Below are positions 7,182-16,060 of a DNA stretch of 64,000 bases, in pieces. Under the pieces are notes generated by a model. The model ran no database searches and was not told the origin of the DNA. It saw only the letters and a program-made list of their open reading frames with translations. Source of the stretch: Oscillospiraceae bacterium (GTDB taxonomy: Bacteria; Bacillota; Clostridia; Oscillospirales; Ruminococcaceae); assembly GCA_022768545.1 (NCBI GenBank), contig JALELV010000098.1, forward strand, positions 1 through 64,000, in the 5' to 3' direction. The translations under genes were made by a program, and so were the position numbers. The first letter of the stretch is position 1, and each line of letters opens with the position of its first letter.

Positions 7182-8291
7182 ATGACACAGTACCCCAGGG
7201 AATTGGCCCGCGCCCTGCATCTGTGCAGCGTGCACACCAAAATGTACGGCACCGATATTCAGCTCAAACCCATCCCGGACGAGCCGCGTCCCGGGTATTT
7301 AGACCCCAGACGGCTGGAGATGACTGTCAAAGCCAAACGGCAGCGGGAATCCGCACCGCCCCCCTGCCCCCCCACCCTAGAGGAGATGCGCGCCGAAATG
7401 GGGTTCCCCGGCTGGAACATGAACACCGTCGCCATCTGGACTGCGTATGAGGAGCATGTGTGGAACGGGAACCTGGTCAGGATCTGGGTCTACTACCCCC
7501 GCAAACCGGAGGGAAAGACCGGACGGCCCGGCCTTGTCTACCTTCATGGCGGCGGCTGGATCGGAGGCTCCCCCTACGACCTGGAGGGCTCCTGCCGCCT
7601 GATCGCAGAGCGCGCGGACTGCGTGGTCTTTAACATCGATTACTCCCTGGCCCCCGAAAAGCCCTGGCCCAACGGCTTTCAGGATTGCTGGACGGCCCTG
7701 TGCCATATCTACAAAACTGCCGAAAAATACGGCGCCGACCCCGCAAAGCTCGCCATCGGCGGCGACAGCGCGGGAGGGAACCTGGCGGCGGCCTGCTGCC
7801 TGAAAGACCGCGACGAGGGTACCCACATGCTGCGTTACGCCGCCCTGATGTACCCGGCCCTCACCTTTGCAGGCACCGGCATCAGGGATTACCGCTGGAG
7901 CATCGAAGACTATGATATCTGCGAAGAACAGCGGGATCTGATCGACCCCGGCATCAGCATTGCGCGGCCCGTGGATGGGGACCCTGAGCGCATTATGGGA
8001 GTGGTGGGGAACATGTACCTTCCCGAAGGGGCAGACCCGCGCCATCCCTATATCAGCCCCATGTTCGCGAAAGATTTTAAAGGCCTTTGCAAAACGCTGA
8101 TCGTCACAGCTGAGTTCGACGGCCTGCGCATCCAGGATGAGCTCTACGCCAAAATGCTGCGGGCAGACGGGGTGGAGACCCGGGTGCTCCGCTACAAGGG
8201 GATGTTCCACGGCTTTTTTGAAGAGCTGGGGCTGGTCCCGCAGGCGGAAGACCTTTGCCAGGAGATCGCTGATGACCTCCGGGCCCTTTGA
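7182..8291 (+). CDS. Alpha/beta hydrolase, HSL (Aes-like) esterase family
   Basis: A 369-residue cytoplasmic hydrolase. It shows the oxyanion-hole motif H122-G-G-G-W and the nucleophile elbow GDSAG (Ser196). The acid (EFDG, about residue 310) and histidine (MFHGFF, about 344) complete the triad. These are the hallmarks of the hormone-sensitive-lipase family, which cleaves small acyl or acetyl esters; the natural substrate cannot be read from the sequence. The start at 7182 has AAAGGAG nine bases upstream, whereas an upstream in-frame start at 7083 would lie before the promoter. It is monocistronic, with a 22-bp-stem terminator at 8336. Confidence 0.9.
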   Translation: MTQYPRELARALHLCSVHTKMYGTDIQLKPIPDEPRPGYLDPRRLEMTVKAKRQRESAPPPCPPTLEEMRAEMGFPGWNMNTVAIWTAYEEHVWNGNLVRIWVYYPRKPEGKTGRPGLVYLHGGGWIGGSPYDLEGSCRLIAERADCVVFNIDYSLAPEKPWPNGFQDCWTALCHIYKTAEKYGADPAKLAIGGDSAGGNLAAACCLKDRDEGTHMLRYAALMYPALTFAGTGIRDYRWSIEDYDICEEQRDLIDPGISIARPVDGDPERIMGVVGNMYLPEGADPRHPYISPMFAKDFKGLCKTLIVTAEFDGLRIQDELYAKMLRADGVETRVLRYKGMFHGFFEELGLVPQAEDLCQEIADDLRAL

Positions 8292-8335
8292 CCTTTGCTT
8301 TCTTCCAAATTTCTTCTATGTTGTTTCGTCCTCTG

Positions 8336-8383
8336 AAACAGGGAGAGGGCCCGGGATATACATCCCGGGCCCTCTCCCTGTTT
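8336..8383. terminator. Bidirectional terminator (22-bp stem)
   Basis: A perfect 22-bp inverted repeat (8336-8357 and 8362-8383) with a 4-nt loop and A/T-rich ends, between the convergent esterase and XRE genes. Confidence 0.9.
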
Positions 8384-8442
8384 TGGAATATCAAAAACTT
8401 GCCCCACGGCCTTCAGCCTGCGGCGCCCGGCTCTCCCGGCGG

Positions 8443-8826
8443 TCACTCGCTCTCTTTTCCATATCCGGCTCCGTATTTCATACGGCCGATAAACTCTGCG
8501 GCGGCCTGCAGCTCCCCCTGGTCCATTTTTCGAATTCTCCCAATGATGCTGCCGCGCAGCTTCCGAAGGCTGTCCCCGGGGTCATCCGGCTGAACGCCGG
8601 TCAACAGCCATTGGGCAGGACAGCCGTACAGGCTCTCCATCAGCCTCGCCAAAGGCTCGGAAATGGCCGTTTTCCACCCGCTGGTGAACAGATAAATATA
8701 ATTTGCACTGACTCCCAGAGCACGGGCAAGCTCCGTCTGCTTGAGCTTCCCCACCTTTAGCACCCACCGGATGCGCCCGCCGATGCCGCCGCAGATCTTA
8801 TCGGGCACCGGCGGAAGGGGAAACAC
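8443..8826 (-). CDS. XRE/Cro-type HTH regulator
   Basis: 127 residues with a helix-turn-helix near residues 20-60 (LKQTELARALGVS, then a recognition helix). The C-terminal half is polar and helical. The start is a GTG at 8824-8826 preceded by AAGGGAG; a second GTG nine codons in is possible. It overlaps the stop of the LuxR-type remnant at 8798, so it was probably the second gene of a small regulatory operon. The upstream partner is now truncated, which leaves the source of its transcription unclear. Confidence 0.75.
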   Translation of the reverse strand: MFPLPPVPDKICGGIGGRIRWVLKVGKLKQTELARALGVSANYIYLFTSGWKTAISEPLARLMESLYGCPAQWLLTGVQPDDPGDSLRKLRGSIIGRIRKMDQGELQAAAEFIGRMKYGAGYGKESE

Positions 8827-8986
8827 TTGCTCCCTTCTTCTTCGCCTCCTCCATCATCTGAATATATACCATCAGCTCCTTGCGGGAGGTGACATTAAGT
8901 TTCATATAGATCCGCCTGTTGTGGGTCTTGATCGTATTGATCGAAAGACACAGGATATCCTGACCTTTATCCTCGCCATGTTTGAC
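8798..8986 (-). pseudogene. Remnant of a LuxR-type HTH regulator (C-terminal end only)
   Basis: Translating the minus strand from about 8986 to the stop at 8798-8800 gives the last helices of a LuxR/FixJ-type DNA-binding domain, including SINTIKTHNRRIYMKLNV and SRKELMVY. The front of the helix-turn-helix and everything upstream are missing. The reading breaks off near 8985, exactly where a plus-strand fragment of another gene begins. It has no start codon and is a decayed or deleted gene. Its stop overlaps the GTG start of the XRE gene downstream. Confidence 0.75.
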
Positions 8987-9123
8987 AGCGCCTTTTGATC
9001 GGTTTTCTGGGTTTTGCCGTCTCCATTGCCATTGGCGTGTTTGCGATCCTCGGCATTGTAAATGCCCTCAACGGCAAAATGAAACCGCTTCCACTGATCG
9101 GCAAGATCAAAATTCTTAAATAA
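8986..9123 (+). pseudogene. Remnant of a small membrane protein (DUF4870-like C-terminus)
   Basis: The frame is open from 8986 (preceding stop at 8983) to TAA at 9121. It encodes one hydrophobic helix followed by ALNGKMKPLPLIGKIKILK, which resembles the end of DUF4870-type membrane proteins (helix, then N-G-x-P-x-P-L-I-x-x-I). There is no ATG or ribosome site. With the LuxR remnant it marks a junction where two genes lost their 5' ends. The family match is by eye only. Confidence 0.6.
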
Positions 9124-9162
9124 CGATCTCGCCGTTCACGCGGATGAAAGGAGGTCTTTGTG

Positions 9163-9998
9163 ATGTCCTGCCAATACTGCACCTCCTGCGGCGCCCCGCT
9201 GCAGGGCAGCAAATTCTGCACCTCCTGCGGCGCCCCGACAGAACCCCTTCCTTCCGGGCCGGAAGCCCCTTCGGCCGTCCCGCTCCCGGAAGTCCCGGCC
9301 CAGGGCGCCGCGCCCTCTTCCCTCCCTCCGGCGCTCTGTTCCCCTGAGGAGCCCGTAGTGCCGCATCCCGCTGCCCCGGCCCAGGGTGCCTCTGTTCAGG
9401 AGCAGGCTCCCCCGCTAAAAGCAAATATGCCCCCATCAGCGTGGGCTCCTGGATCGGGATTCTTCTTCTGCTGGCGCTGCCCGGCGTCAATCTTATCCTC
9501 CTGATCGTCTGGGCATGCGGAGGCTGCCGTAAGATGGTCAAGCGCTCTTTTGCCCGGGCCTCCCTTCTTTTGGCCGCTGCTTTTTTGGCCCTTGGTCTGG
9601 TCTCGGGCATTGTGCTCCGCCTGGCCACCGGGCCTCATTTAAAAACCGATGAGCCGGGAGACCCCTTCTGGAGCACGGCTGGGGGCCTTCTCTCCGGAAA
9701 AAGCCCTCAGGGAGATACGGCTACTTCTCCCCCTTGGCAGGCCTTTCTTTCCCAAGCGGAAGAGCCGGCCCCGGATGCCCCTTCCGGGCCTTCGGAAGAG
9801 GGGGACGGCCTGAGCTCGGAAAGCACGGAAGACAGCGCGCCGTTGGATGCGCTTCTCAGCGGTAACCGGGACGCCCTGCGGGAGCAGGGATACACCGACG
9901 AGGAGATCGACCAGGCAATATCCCTGTTTGGGGAAGAAGGCCTGAGCGCCCTGTTCGGCGCATTTTCCCGATGTTCCTTCTCTTCGCTCTTTTCTTAA
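9163..9998 (+). pseudogene. Zinc-ribbon membrane protein, interrupted by a frameshift
   Basis: Two overlapping frames make one plausible protein. The first (from ATG 9163, AAAGGAGG eight bases upstream) has a double zinc ribbon, CQYCTSCGAP...FCTSCGAP, then a long Pro/Ala-rich linker. It runs out of sense after about 9415 and stops at 9504. The second frame, one base back, continues sensibly from about 9415 (KYAPISVGSW) through two hydrophobic helices to an acidic Ser/Glu-rich tail and stops at 9998. The switch falls near a C5 and an A4 run, with no consensus slippery heptamer. So a 1-nt indel is likely, either a real lesion or a sequencing error. Restored length is about 278 residues. Function unknown. 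Confidence 0.65.
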
Positions 9999-10026
9999 CT
10001 TAACAGTCCCCCTGTGCAAGCAAAAG

Positions 10027-10047
10027 AACCGGGATCCCCCGGTTTTT
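10027..10047 (+). terminator. Terminator after the zinc-ribbon gene
   Basis: Short GC-rich hairpin (AACCGGG / CCCGGTT) followed by T6, 29 bp past the stop at 9998. Confidence 0.75.
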
Positions 10048-10083
10048 TGTTTTGAAATAAAAAGCTCGCCCCCCTCTTGCCGT

Positions 10084-10123
10084 CCGCCGCCCCAGCCGTT
10101 TTTCACCGGGCGGCGGTTTTTTT
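10084..10123 (+). terminator. Second terminator-like hairpin
   Basis: 9-bp all-GC stem (10084-10092 and 10108-10116) followed directly by T7. It backs up the terminator at 10027. No gene lies between the two. Confidence 0.75.
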
Positions 10124-10223
10124 CAAAAGCGCCATCCTCATATTTCCCGGCTATTTCTTTATATTATTTTGTCTGCGCTTGTTTTCCTCCGTTTCAGGCC
10201 CAACAAAACAAAATGATATAAAA

Positions 10224-10252
10224 TTGAAACGGACGGCTTTTTGTGCTATACT
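10224..10252 (+). promoter_or_regulatory. Promoter of the aminotransferase transcript
   Basis: TTGAAA (10224-10229), a 17-bp spacer and TATACT (10247-10252). The predicted start is near 10259, which leaves a leader of about 200 nt before the coding sequence at 10458. Confidence 0.75.
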
Positions 10253-10261
10253 AAAGAAAAT

Positions 10262-10347
10262 GCAGGTTGTCATAAAAAATCCTGCAAATATTTACACAAT
10301 GAAGTGGAAAGCAGTTCTTTTTTGGGGAACTGCGTTTCACTTTTTTT
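10262..10347 (+). promoter_or_regulatory. Attenuator-like leader of the aminotransferase gene
   Basis: Just after the predicted transcription start comes a small stem, GCAGG (10262-10266) with CCTGC (10281-10285). Its loop holds TTGT, able to pair with ACAA at 10296-10299, so an H-type pseudoknot is possible. Directly after it lies an intrinsic terminator: a 15-bp stem with one wobble and one mismatch (10303-10317 and 10327-10341), then T7. A further GCCCG/CGGGC hairpin sits at 10357-10373. The layout is that of a small riboswitch or attenuator, but I cannot match it to a known class. Confidence 0.5.
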
Positions 10348-10457
10348 ATTTCACAGGCCCGGCTCTCACGGGCTTTCCCCTTTGAGGCTCATGTCCCCTT
10401 CAGGGAGGAGGGCCTTTGCGCCTCGGGGCAACATCAAAACAGAAATGAGGAGTTACA

Positions 10458-11654
10458 ATGCTTTCAAAGCGCCTGATGGAAATTACCGGTCAAAAATCCG
10501 ACCTGCTGGAGATGTCCCGCTATGCCGCCCAAAGGGCCGGGGAGGTCGGGGCGGAAAATGTATTTGATTTCAGCGTGGGCAACCCCAGCGTGGACGCCCC
10601 GGATTCCTTTCGGAAAAGCGTTCAAAGGCTTTTGGACACCAAAGATTCCCTGAGCCTGCACGGTTATGCCCATGGCAACGGCATCCTGCCCGCCCGGGAG
10701 GCGGTAGCCGCTTCCCTTAATCGCCGTTTCGGTACAAATTTCACCTTTCAGAACATTTTTATGGCCATCGGCGCCGCCGGGGGCGTTCAGCTCTGCCTGC
10801 GGGCAGTCACCGATTTTGGATGCGGGGACGAGGTCATCGTCTTTGCCCCTTATTTCCCCGAGTATGCCCTCTACGCGGAGGGCGCCGGGGTAAAGCTTGT
10901 CGTTGTGCCGCCCAACACCGATACTTTTCAGATCAGCGAGGACGCCTTTGAGCGCAGCATCACCCCCAAGACCCGCGCCGTGCTGATCAACACTCCCAAC
11001 AACCCCTCCGGAGTCGTCTACACCCCGGCGACGCTGACCCGACTGGCGGAGATCCTGCGCCGGAAGCAGCGGGAGTACGGCCGGGCGATCTATCTTATCT
11101 CCGACGAGCCCTACCGGGAGATCGTATTCGGCGGCAGGCAGGCCCCTTTTGTGACAAAGTTTTACGAAAACACCCTTGTGTGCTACTCCTTCAGCAAGTC
11201 CCAGTCCATTCCCGGGGAGCGCCTAGGCTATATTGCGGTCCCCTCCGAGGCCGAGGACTTTAAAGACCTGCTCCCGGTAATGAGCAACACCTGCCGACTG
11301 ATCGGCTACGAGAGCCCCGCCACCCTGTTCCAGTGGGCTATCCCCGACATCATCGACGATACCTCCGACCTCTCGGTGTACGAAGCCAACAAGGAGCTCC
11401 TCTACCGGAACATGACCGCCTGGGGGTGGCGGTGTGTGGAGCCGGACGGAACCTTCTACCTGTTCCCCCGCTCCCTGGAGCCGGACGCCGCCGCCTTCTG
11501 CCGCAAAGCCATGAAGCACGACCTGATCCTGGTGCCGGGGGACAGCTTCGGGTGCCCGGGGCATTTCCGGCTGGCGTTCTGCGTCCCCACCGAAAAGGTA
11601 AAGCGTGCTCTGCCCCATCTGCACGCCTTGGCCCGGGAATACGGCCTGGGATAA
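10458..11654 (+). CDS. Class I/II PLP-dependent aminotransferase
   Basis: 398 residues of the aspartate-aminotransferase fold (type I). Visible are N-N-P-S-G (181-185), the pyridine-binding Asp in SDEPYR (D216) and the Schiff-base Lys in SFSKSQS (K247), followed by PGERLGY. It transfers amino groups between an amino acid and a 2-oxo acid; which ones cannot be read. Residues 1-30 look soluble, so it is cytosolic. The ATG has a GAGGAG site (ATGAGGAGTTACA ATG). It is monocistronic, with a leader carrying an attenuator-like terminator (10262-10347), so its expression is probably conditional. Confidence 0.9.
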   Translation: MLSKRLMEITGQKSDLLEMSRYAAQRAGEVGAENVFDFSVGNPSVDAPDSFRKSVQRLLDTKDSLSLHGYAHGNGILPAREAVAASLNRRFGTNFTFQNIFMAIGAAGGVQLCLRAVTDFGCGDEVIVFAPYFPEYALYAEGAGVKLVVVPPNTDTFQISEDAFERSITPKTRAVLINTPNNPSGVVYTPATLTRLAEILRRKQREYGRAIYLISDEPYREIVFGGRQAPFVTKFYENTLVCYSFSKSQSIPGERLGYIAVPSEAEDFKDLLPVMSNTCRLIGYESPATLFQWAIPDIIDDTSDLSVYEANKELLYRNMTAWGWRCVEPDGTFYLFPRSLEPDAAAFCRKAMKHDLILVPGDSFGCPGHFRLAFCVPTEKVKRALPHLHALAREYGLG

Positions 11655-11678
11655 GCAGGAAACACCTTATGGGCTTTT

Positions 11679-11721
11679 AAAAGCACCGCGGGCGGAAGTA
11701 TGATCCGCCCGCGGTGCTTTT
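11679..11721. terminator. Bidirectional terminator
   Basis: 18-bp perfect stem (11679-11696 and 11704-11721) with A4/T4 ends, between the convergent aminotransferase and response-regulator genes. Confidence 0.9.
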
Positions 11722-11733
11722 CCTTTTATTCCG

Positions 11734-13320
11734 TCATATTCTGGCTGCCGCTGTGCCCTCCGCGCCTTCCCGTAGCTCGTGAGGTGTGACGCCGTAGGTC
11801 TTGCGGAACAGCTTGGAAAAATAGGAGCTGTTTTCATACCCCAACTCCTCCGCGATCTGGCTTATGGGCTTCTGGGTCTCCTGCAGCAGGTACCGGGCCC
11901 GCTCCATGCGCCGCTCCAGCAGGTACGCCGCAATGGAGACGCCCATCTCCTGTTTGAACAGTCTCGCCAGATAATCCGGATTGAGGTAAACTTCCTCCGC
12001 CAGGGTGGTTCGGGAGATGTTTTCTCCCAAATGCTTTTCAATGTACTCCTTCAGCCGCTCTGCCACCGAGCGGTTATCCTGCACAAAATTCCCATAGTCA
12101 AAGGCGACGTCGAACAGGTAAAACAAATAGCGCTGCATCGCCCGGGCCGACCCCAGGGATTCCCGCTCCAGGCGGGCCGCCGTAGGCCCTGAAAACAAAC
12201 GGCGTGCCTCTATCTGCTCCTCGCTGAGCTTGGCAAACACCAGCTGGATCATATCGTAGCGCAGGTTCTTCAGGGTCTCCTCCGTGGCGCCCCTGGCCCT
12301 CTCCATCTGCTCCAGGTACTCCCGCAGGGCGCGGTGCAGACTTTCCCTGCTGCCTGCGCCAAACATGATGGCGATCTGCTCCAGGTTCGGTGGGCGGTAT
12401 TCCGCCCTGGGCGGTGAAAACTCCTCCATCGGAAGCACTTCGTTCCAGTAGGAGAGCGCAGCCTTCCGGGTATCAAGAAGCTTTCTGGCAGAGCTCCCCA
12501 CCCCGGAGAGCGGCTCCGGACGGCCCGCAAGACAGCAGAGATCGCAGTTAAAGTGGCGGTTGTATTCTCCGATCAGCCTGCGGGCCCTCTGCAGGATCTC
12601 GCCGCGGTCCCCGCCGGGAGGCGTTTCTCTCAGCGCCAGAAAATACCGGTCCTGCCCTGTGGCCACAACGCTTTCCAAACAGAAGCCCGGGCACTGAAAC
12701 AGCTCCTCCGCCACATTTTTAAAGGCGTACTCCCGCATGGAATCCCTCCAGAGCTCCTCAGATTCCCTGTAAGAGAGAGAAAAAAGCAGCAGCAAAAAGC
12801 GGTCGGCGCCGCTGTAGGGCAGCTGCCCGCCGGAAAAACCGGCCCAGGCCGCCTCCTCCCCGCGGGTGATCAGCTCCCTCCAAAAATGATCCCGCAGATT
12901 TTTCTGGTTATCCAGCCAGTACTGCTGGTACCGCTGGCTCTGACGGTTAACCGCCGCTTTCTTCGCCGCCTTGAGGATGATCTCCCGCAGCTCGGAGTAC
13001 TCGATGGGCTTGAGAAAATAGTGGAAGCTCCCCAGGGCCACCGCTTCCTGGGCGTAGCTGAACTCCGCATAGCTGGTGAGAAAAATATTCTGCAGGGTGA
13101 TCTCCTGCCCGTTGGCCCAGCGAAGAAGGTCCAGCCCGCTTTCGTGGGGCATTTCAATATCGCTGACCAAAATATCCACCGGGACGCTCTGCAGTATTTC
13201 CTTGGCTTTTTTGACGCTCTGCACCATGTAAACCTGCTCAAAGGGCATGGTGTCCCAGTCGATGCCCTGCCGGATCCCCTCCAGGACAAAACGGTCATCG
13301 TCCACGATCAGAATATTCAT
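11734..13320 (-). CDS. Response regulator with AraC-type output (YesN-like)
   Basis: 528 residues. An N-terminal receiver domain (1-125) carries the acidic pocket VDDD and the phospho-acceptor Asp54 (VSDIEMP). A long middle segment of about 280 residues follows. The C-terminal 100 residues hold two AraC-type helix-turn-helix motifs (ISRTTLAEEVYLNPDYLARLF and the ISQIAEELGYENSSYFSKLF repeat). It is the usual partner of YesM-type kinases, and its ATG overlaps the kinase stop (ATGA). Being last in the sugar ABC operon, it most likely activates that operon in response to the imported carbohydrate. Confidence 0.93.
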   Translation of the reverse strand: MNILIVDDDRFVLEGIRQGIDWDTMPFEQVYMVQSVKKAKEILQSVPVDILVSDIEMPHESGLDLLRWANGQEITLQNIFLTSYAEFSYAQEAVALGSFHYFLKPIEYSELREIILKAAKKAAVNRQSQRYQQYWLDNQKNLRDHFWRELITRGEEAAWAGFSGGQLPYSGADRFLLLLFSLSYRESEELWRDSMREYAFKNVAEELFQCPGFCLESVVATGQDRYFLALRETPPGGDRGEILQRARRLIGEYNRHFNCDLCCLAGRPEPLSGVGSSARKLLDTRKAALSYWNEVLPMEEFSPPRAEYRPPNLEQIAIMFGAGSRESLHRALREYLEQMERARGATEETLKNLRYDMIQLVFAKLSEEQIEARRLFSGPTAARLERESLGSARAMQRYLFYLFDVAFDYGNFVQDNRSVAERLKEYIEKHLGENISRTTLAEEVYLNPDYLARLFKQEMGVSIAAYLLERRMERARYLLQETQKPISQIAEELGYENSSYFSKLFRKTYGVTPHELREGAEGTAAARI

Positions 13321-15053
13321 TTCGTCTGTACCTCCCCTGCGCCGCCCTCCCGCGGGATCAGCATTTCCACCCGGGCGCCGCCCCTGCTGTTGTTGGAAAA
13401 GCTCACCCTGGCCCGGCCGCCGTAAATGATCTCCATGCGCTGCAGGGTATTCCAGATGCCGATGCCCCGGCCGTTTGAGGGGCGCACCCTCCGCCCTTCG
13501 TTCAGAGCCTGCAGCACCTGGGGGGTGAAGCCGTCGCCGGTATCGTCGATGACGATGGAAAGCCAGTCTCCGTCCTCCTGCCGGACAGCCCGCAGAGAGA
13601 TCGAGATCTCCAGCACGCCCTCCGGGTCCATATTATGCTTCACGCTGTTTTCCACCATGGTGAGGATCATCAGCGGGGCGATCTTTACCCCCTCAAGATC
13701 TCCCTCCCTGCGGGTCTCACAGCAAAACTCAGAGCCATAGCGGATGCGCTGGATGGCGAGATAGTGCTCCACCACCTCCAGCTCCTCCTCCAGAGGGGCG
13801 GGCTCCATGCCGTTGCGGAAAATGGCCCTCAGGTACCGGCACACCAGCATGGAAAGCTGCTGGATCTCGCTGTTGTGGCCGGTAGAGGCCATGCTGTAGA
13901 TGATGTTGAGGCAGTTGAGGTAAAAATGGGGCTGTATTTGTTTCTGCAGATAGTCAAACTCCACCCCCTGGCGCAGCAGTTTTTCCTCATAGACCTCTAT
14001 TTTCAGCTTTTCCACCTGCTCCAGCAGGCTGCAAAACGCCTGGTCTGCCTGTTCCAGCTCTAAAAAATTGCTGCGGCGGAACGCCCCGCCGTTTTTGTTG
14101 TAATCGCCCAGATGCTCCGAAAAAGCACGGATCGGATCCACCACAGAGCGCTTGGTGTAGGCAAGCAGCAGCAGGCCGGCCGCCACCAGCACCACAGAGA
14201 TCCCCGACAGCAGCACCTGCAGCACTGTGGCCCGCTCATAAGCGCCCCAGTTCTCGATGACCACATGCACCAGAAAATCCGCCCGTTCAAAGCGCTCTGT
14301 CACCACCAGGCTGCGGGAGAAAAAGCCCTCGCCTGCCGTATCCCCATCCCACGGCAGGCCGTCGGTGGTAAAGCGCTCTCCCGCTCCGCTTTCCAACACC
14401 AGGCAGCTGTTTTCATCCGCCGCATACATGGCGTACAGCAGGCGGTCTGCGCGCACCCAGGCGCCGGATATTTGGTTTTTATACCGGTAGAGACGCAGGA
14501 AACAGAGGTCGTCCTCAAAGCGCACCAGAGTCCAGATATTTGCCTTCGCCGCCTCGTCCAGCTCTCCGCTTTCGGCCTGCCGTTCCAGCTCTTCCACAAT
14601 AGAATAGTACCGTGCATAGGGAAAATAGCTGTTGGCGGAGGCCACCATCTCTCCCCGGTCCTTCTGATACACAAAAAAGTTGAACCACCGGCCCCCGGAG
14701 CTCTGCAGCTCTGTAAATCGCTGCTTCAGATCCCGCACGGCCACAATATGCTCCAGCTCATCCTCCGGGCGCTCCAGCGAAGAGGACGCGCCGATCACCG
14801 TATTGAGCAGCATGTATCCCACATTCTCCATTCGCTCGTCTATCTCGGCGGCATAGAGGTCGAGGTTTGTCTGAAAAAGCTCCACGCTCTGCCGGCGGAC
14901 ATGCCATACGGTCATCAGGCTGACGGCGGCACACATCAAAAGCAGGAGGATGTAAATCGCCAGGGATACCTTCAGCAAACTCGCCGCCGAGCGCTTCTTT
15001 TCCTTTTTTCTCCTCACGGTACATGCCCCCTTCCCTCTTCCGGTCTTTTCCAT
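13317..15053 (-). CDS. Sensor histidine kinase (YesM-like)
   Basis: A membrane histidine kinase of the LytS/YesM type. TM1 lies near the N-terminus after an Arg/Lys-rich stretch. About 220 extracellular residues follow, then TM2 (VLLSGISVVLVAAGLLLL) and a HAMP-like linker. The phospho-acceptor His is in QIQPHFYLN, and the GHKL ATPase domain shows NSVKHN, DDTGDG and RGIGIWN. The ATG at 15053 follows a GGAGGGAG; a GTG at 15018 with AAGGGGG is an equally credible start. It lies 100 bp behind the second permease gene and overlaps the response regulator by four bases. It senses the sugar or its binding protein, by analogy. Confidence 0.92.
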   Translation of the reverse strand: MEKTGRGKGACTVRRKKEKKRSAASLLKVSLAIYILLLLMCAAVSLMTVWHVRRQSVELFQTNLDLYAAEIDERMENVGYMLLNTVIGASSSLERPEDELEHIVAVRDLKQRFTELQSSGGRWFNFFVYQKDRGEMVASANSYFPYARYYSIVEELERQAESGELDEAAKANIWTLVRFEDDLCFLRLYRYKNQISGAWVRADRLLYAMYAADENSCLVLESGAGERFTTDGLPWDGDTAGEGFFSRSLVVTERFERADFLVHVVIENWGAYERATVLQVLLSGISVVLVAAGLLLLAYTKRSVVDPIRAFSEHLGDYNKNGGAFRRSNFLELEQADQAFCSLLEQVEKLKIEVYEEKLLRQGVEFDYLQKQIQPHFYLNCLNIIYSMASTGHNSEIQQLSMLVCRYLRAIFRNGMEPAPLEEELEVVEHYLAIQRIRYGSEFCCETRREGDLEGVKIAPLMILTMVENSVKHNMDPEGVLEISISLRAVRQEDGDWLSIVIDDTGDGFTPQVLQALNEGRRVRPSNGRGIGIWNTLQRMEIIYGGRARVSFSNNSRGGARVEMLIPREGGAGEVQTK

Positions 15054-15152
15054 TATAGCGGCTCCCTCCGCAAAAGGAAAGCCGTCCCACCCTGCAAAAG
15101 CCAAACAAACCGAGGGGCGCAAGGCCCCTCAGTTTGCCTGTTTCTTTCGGTT

Positions 15153-16043
15153 TTAACCCTTGACCGCCCCCAGGGCAATGCCCTCCTGAAAGTATTTCTG
15201 CAGGAAGGGGTAGATGATAATGATGGGGATAATGGCCACAAAGGCAATGGCCATGCGGATGGACACCGACGGGATCTTGATGCTGGTGGCAGCCGCGGAA
15301 CCCATGGCGGAACTTGCCAGGGTACGGATGTCCTCCAAAATACGGTACAACAAGGTCTGTATCCCGTACATCCTCTGGTCGGACATAAAATAGAGGCCGT
15401 TGAGCCAGTCGTTCCAGTAATCAAGCCCCGCAAAAAGCCCGATGGTCACCAGGATGGGTTTGCCCAGAGGAAGCACGATTTTGGTATAGGTGGTAAAAAG
15501 CCCGGCCCCGTCGATCTCCGCCGCCTCATAGATGGCGTCGGGGATGCTGCTGGAAAAAAAGCTGCGCATCAGCAGCACGTGGATGGCGCTGAGCATCAGA
15601 TAGGGCACCACCAGGGCAAAAAAGGTGTTTTTGATATGAAACACGTTGGTATAGGTCAGGTAGGTGGGCACCAGGCCTCCGGAAAAGAGCATGGTGAAAA
15701 ACACATAAAAGCTGAAGAATTTTTTGCCCGGCAGGTTTTTGAGCGCCAGGGAAAAAGCCAGCATGGAGCCCATCATCAGGTGTATCGTCGTTCCCACCAC
15801 CGTGGCCGCAATGGTAAGGCCGTAGGCGCGGAAGATAGAGCCTCCCTTTTTGATGAGGTATTTGTAGGCTTCGATGCTGAACTTGTTGGGCCAGAAGGAA
15901 TAGCCGTAGGCCACCAGCTCGTTTTCATCGGTAAAGGAGGACATGATGAGAAGCACAAAGGGCAGGATCACGCAGATCGTCTCCAGTATCATCACCAGAT
16001 GCGCGATCAGCTGGAACGCCTTTTCGCCTTTCGTCTGAAGCAT
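15153..16043 (-). CDS. Carbohydrate ABC transporter permease (LplC/YtcP-like, MalG family)
   Basis: 296 residues with six predicted membrane helices and the binding-protein-dependent permease EAA loop (EAAEIDGAGLFTTYTKIVLPL), which docks on the ATPase. It forms the channel heterodimer with the permease encoded 17 bp upstream. No ATPase is in the operon; such sugar importers normally borrow a shared MsmK/UgpC-type ATPase encoded elsewhere. It is typical of importers for plant or host oligosaccharides in gut Clostridia, but the substrate is not deducible. Confidence 0.93.
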   Translation of the reverse strand: MLQTKGEKAFQLIAHLVMILETICVILPFVLLIMSSFTDENELVAYGYSFWPNKFSIEAYKYLIKKGGSIFRAYGLTIAATVVGTTIHLMMGSMLAFSLALKNLPGKKFFSFYVFFTMLFSGGLVPTYLTYTNVFHIKNTFFALVVPYLMLSAIHVLLMRSFFSSSIPDAIYEAAEIDGAGLFTTYTKIVLPLGKPILVTIGLFAGLDYWNDWLNGLYFMSDQRMYGIQTLLYRILEDIRTLASSAMGSAAATSIKIPSVSIRMAIAFVAIIPIIIIYPFLQKYFQEGIALGAVKG

Positions 16044-16060
16044 TTCGGTTCCTCCTCTCT

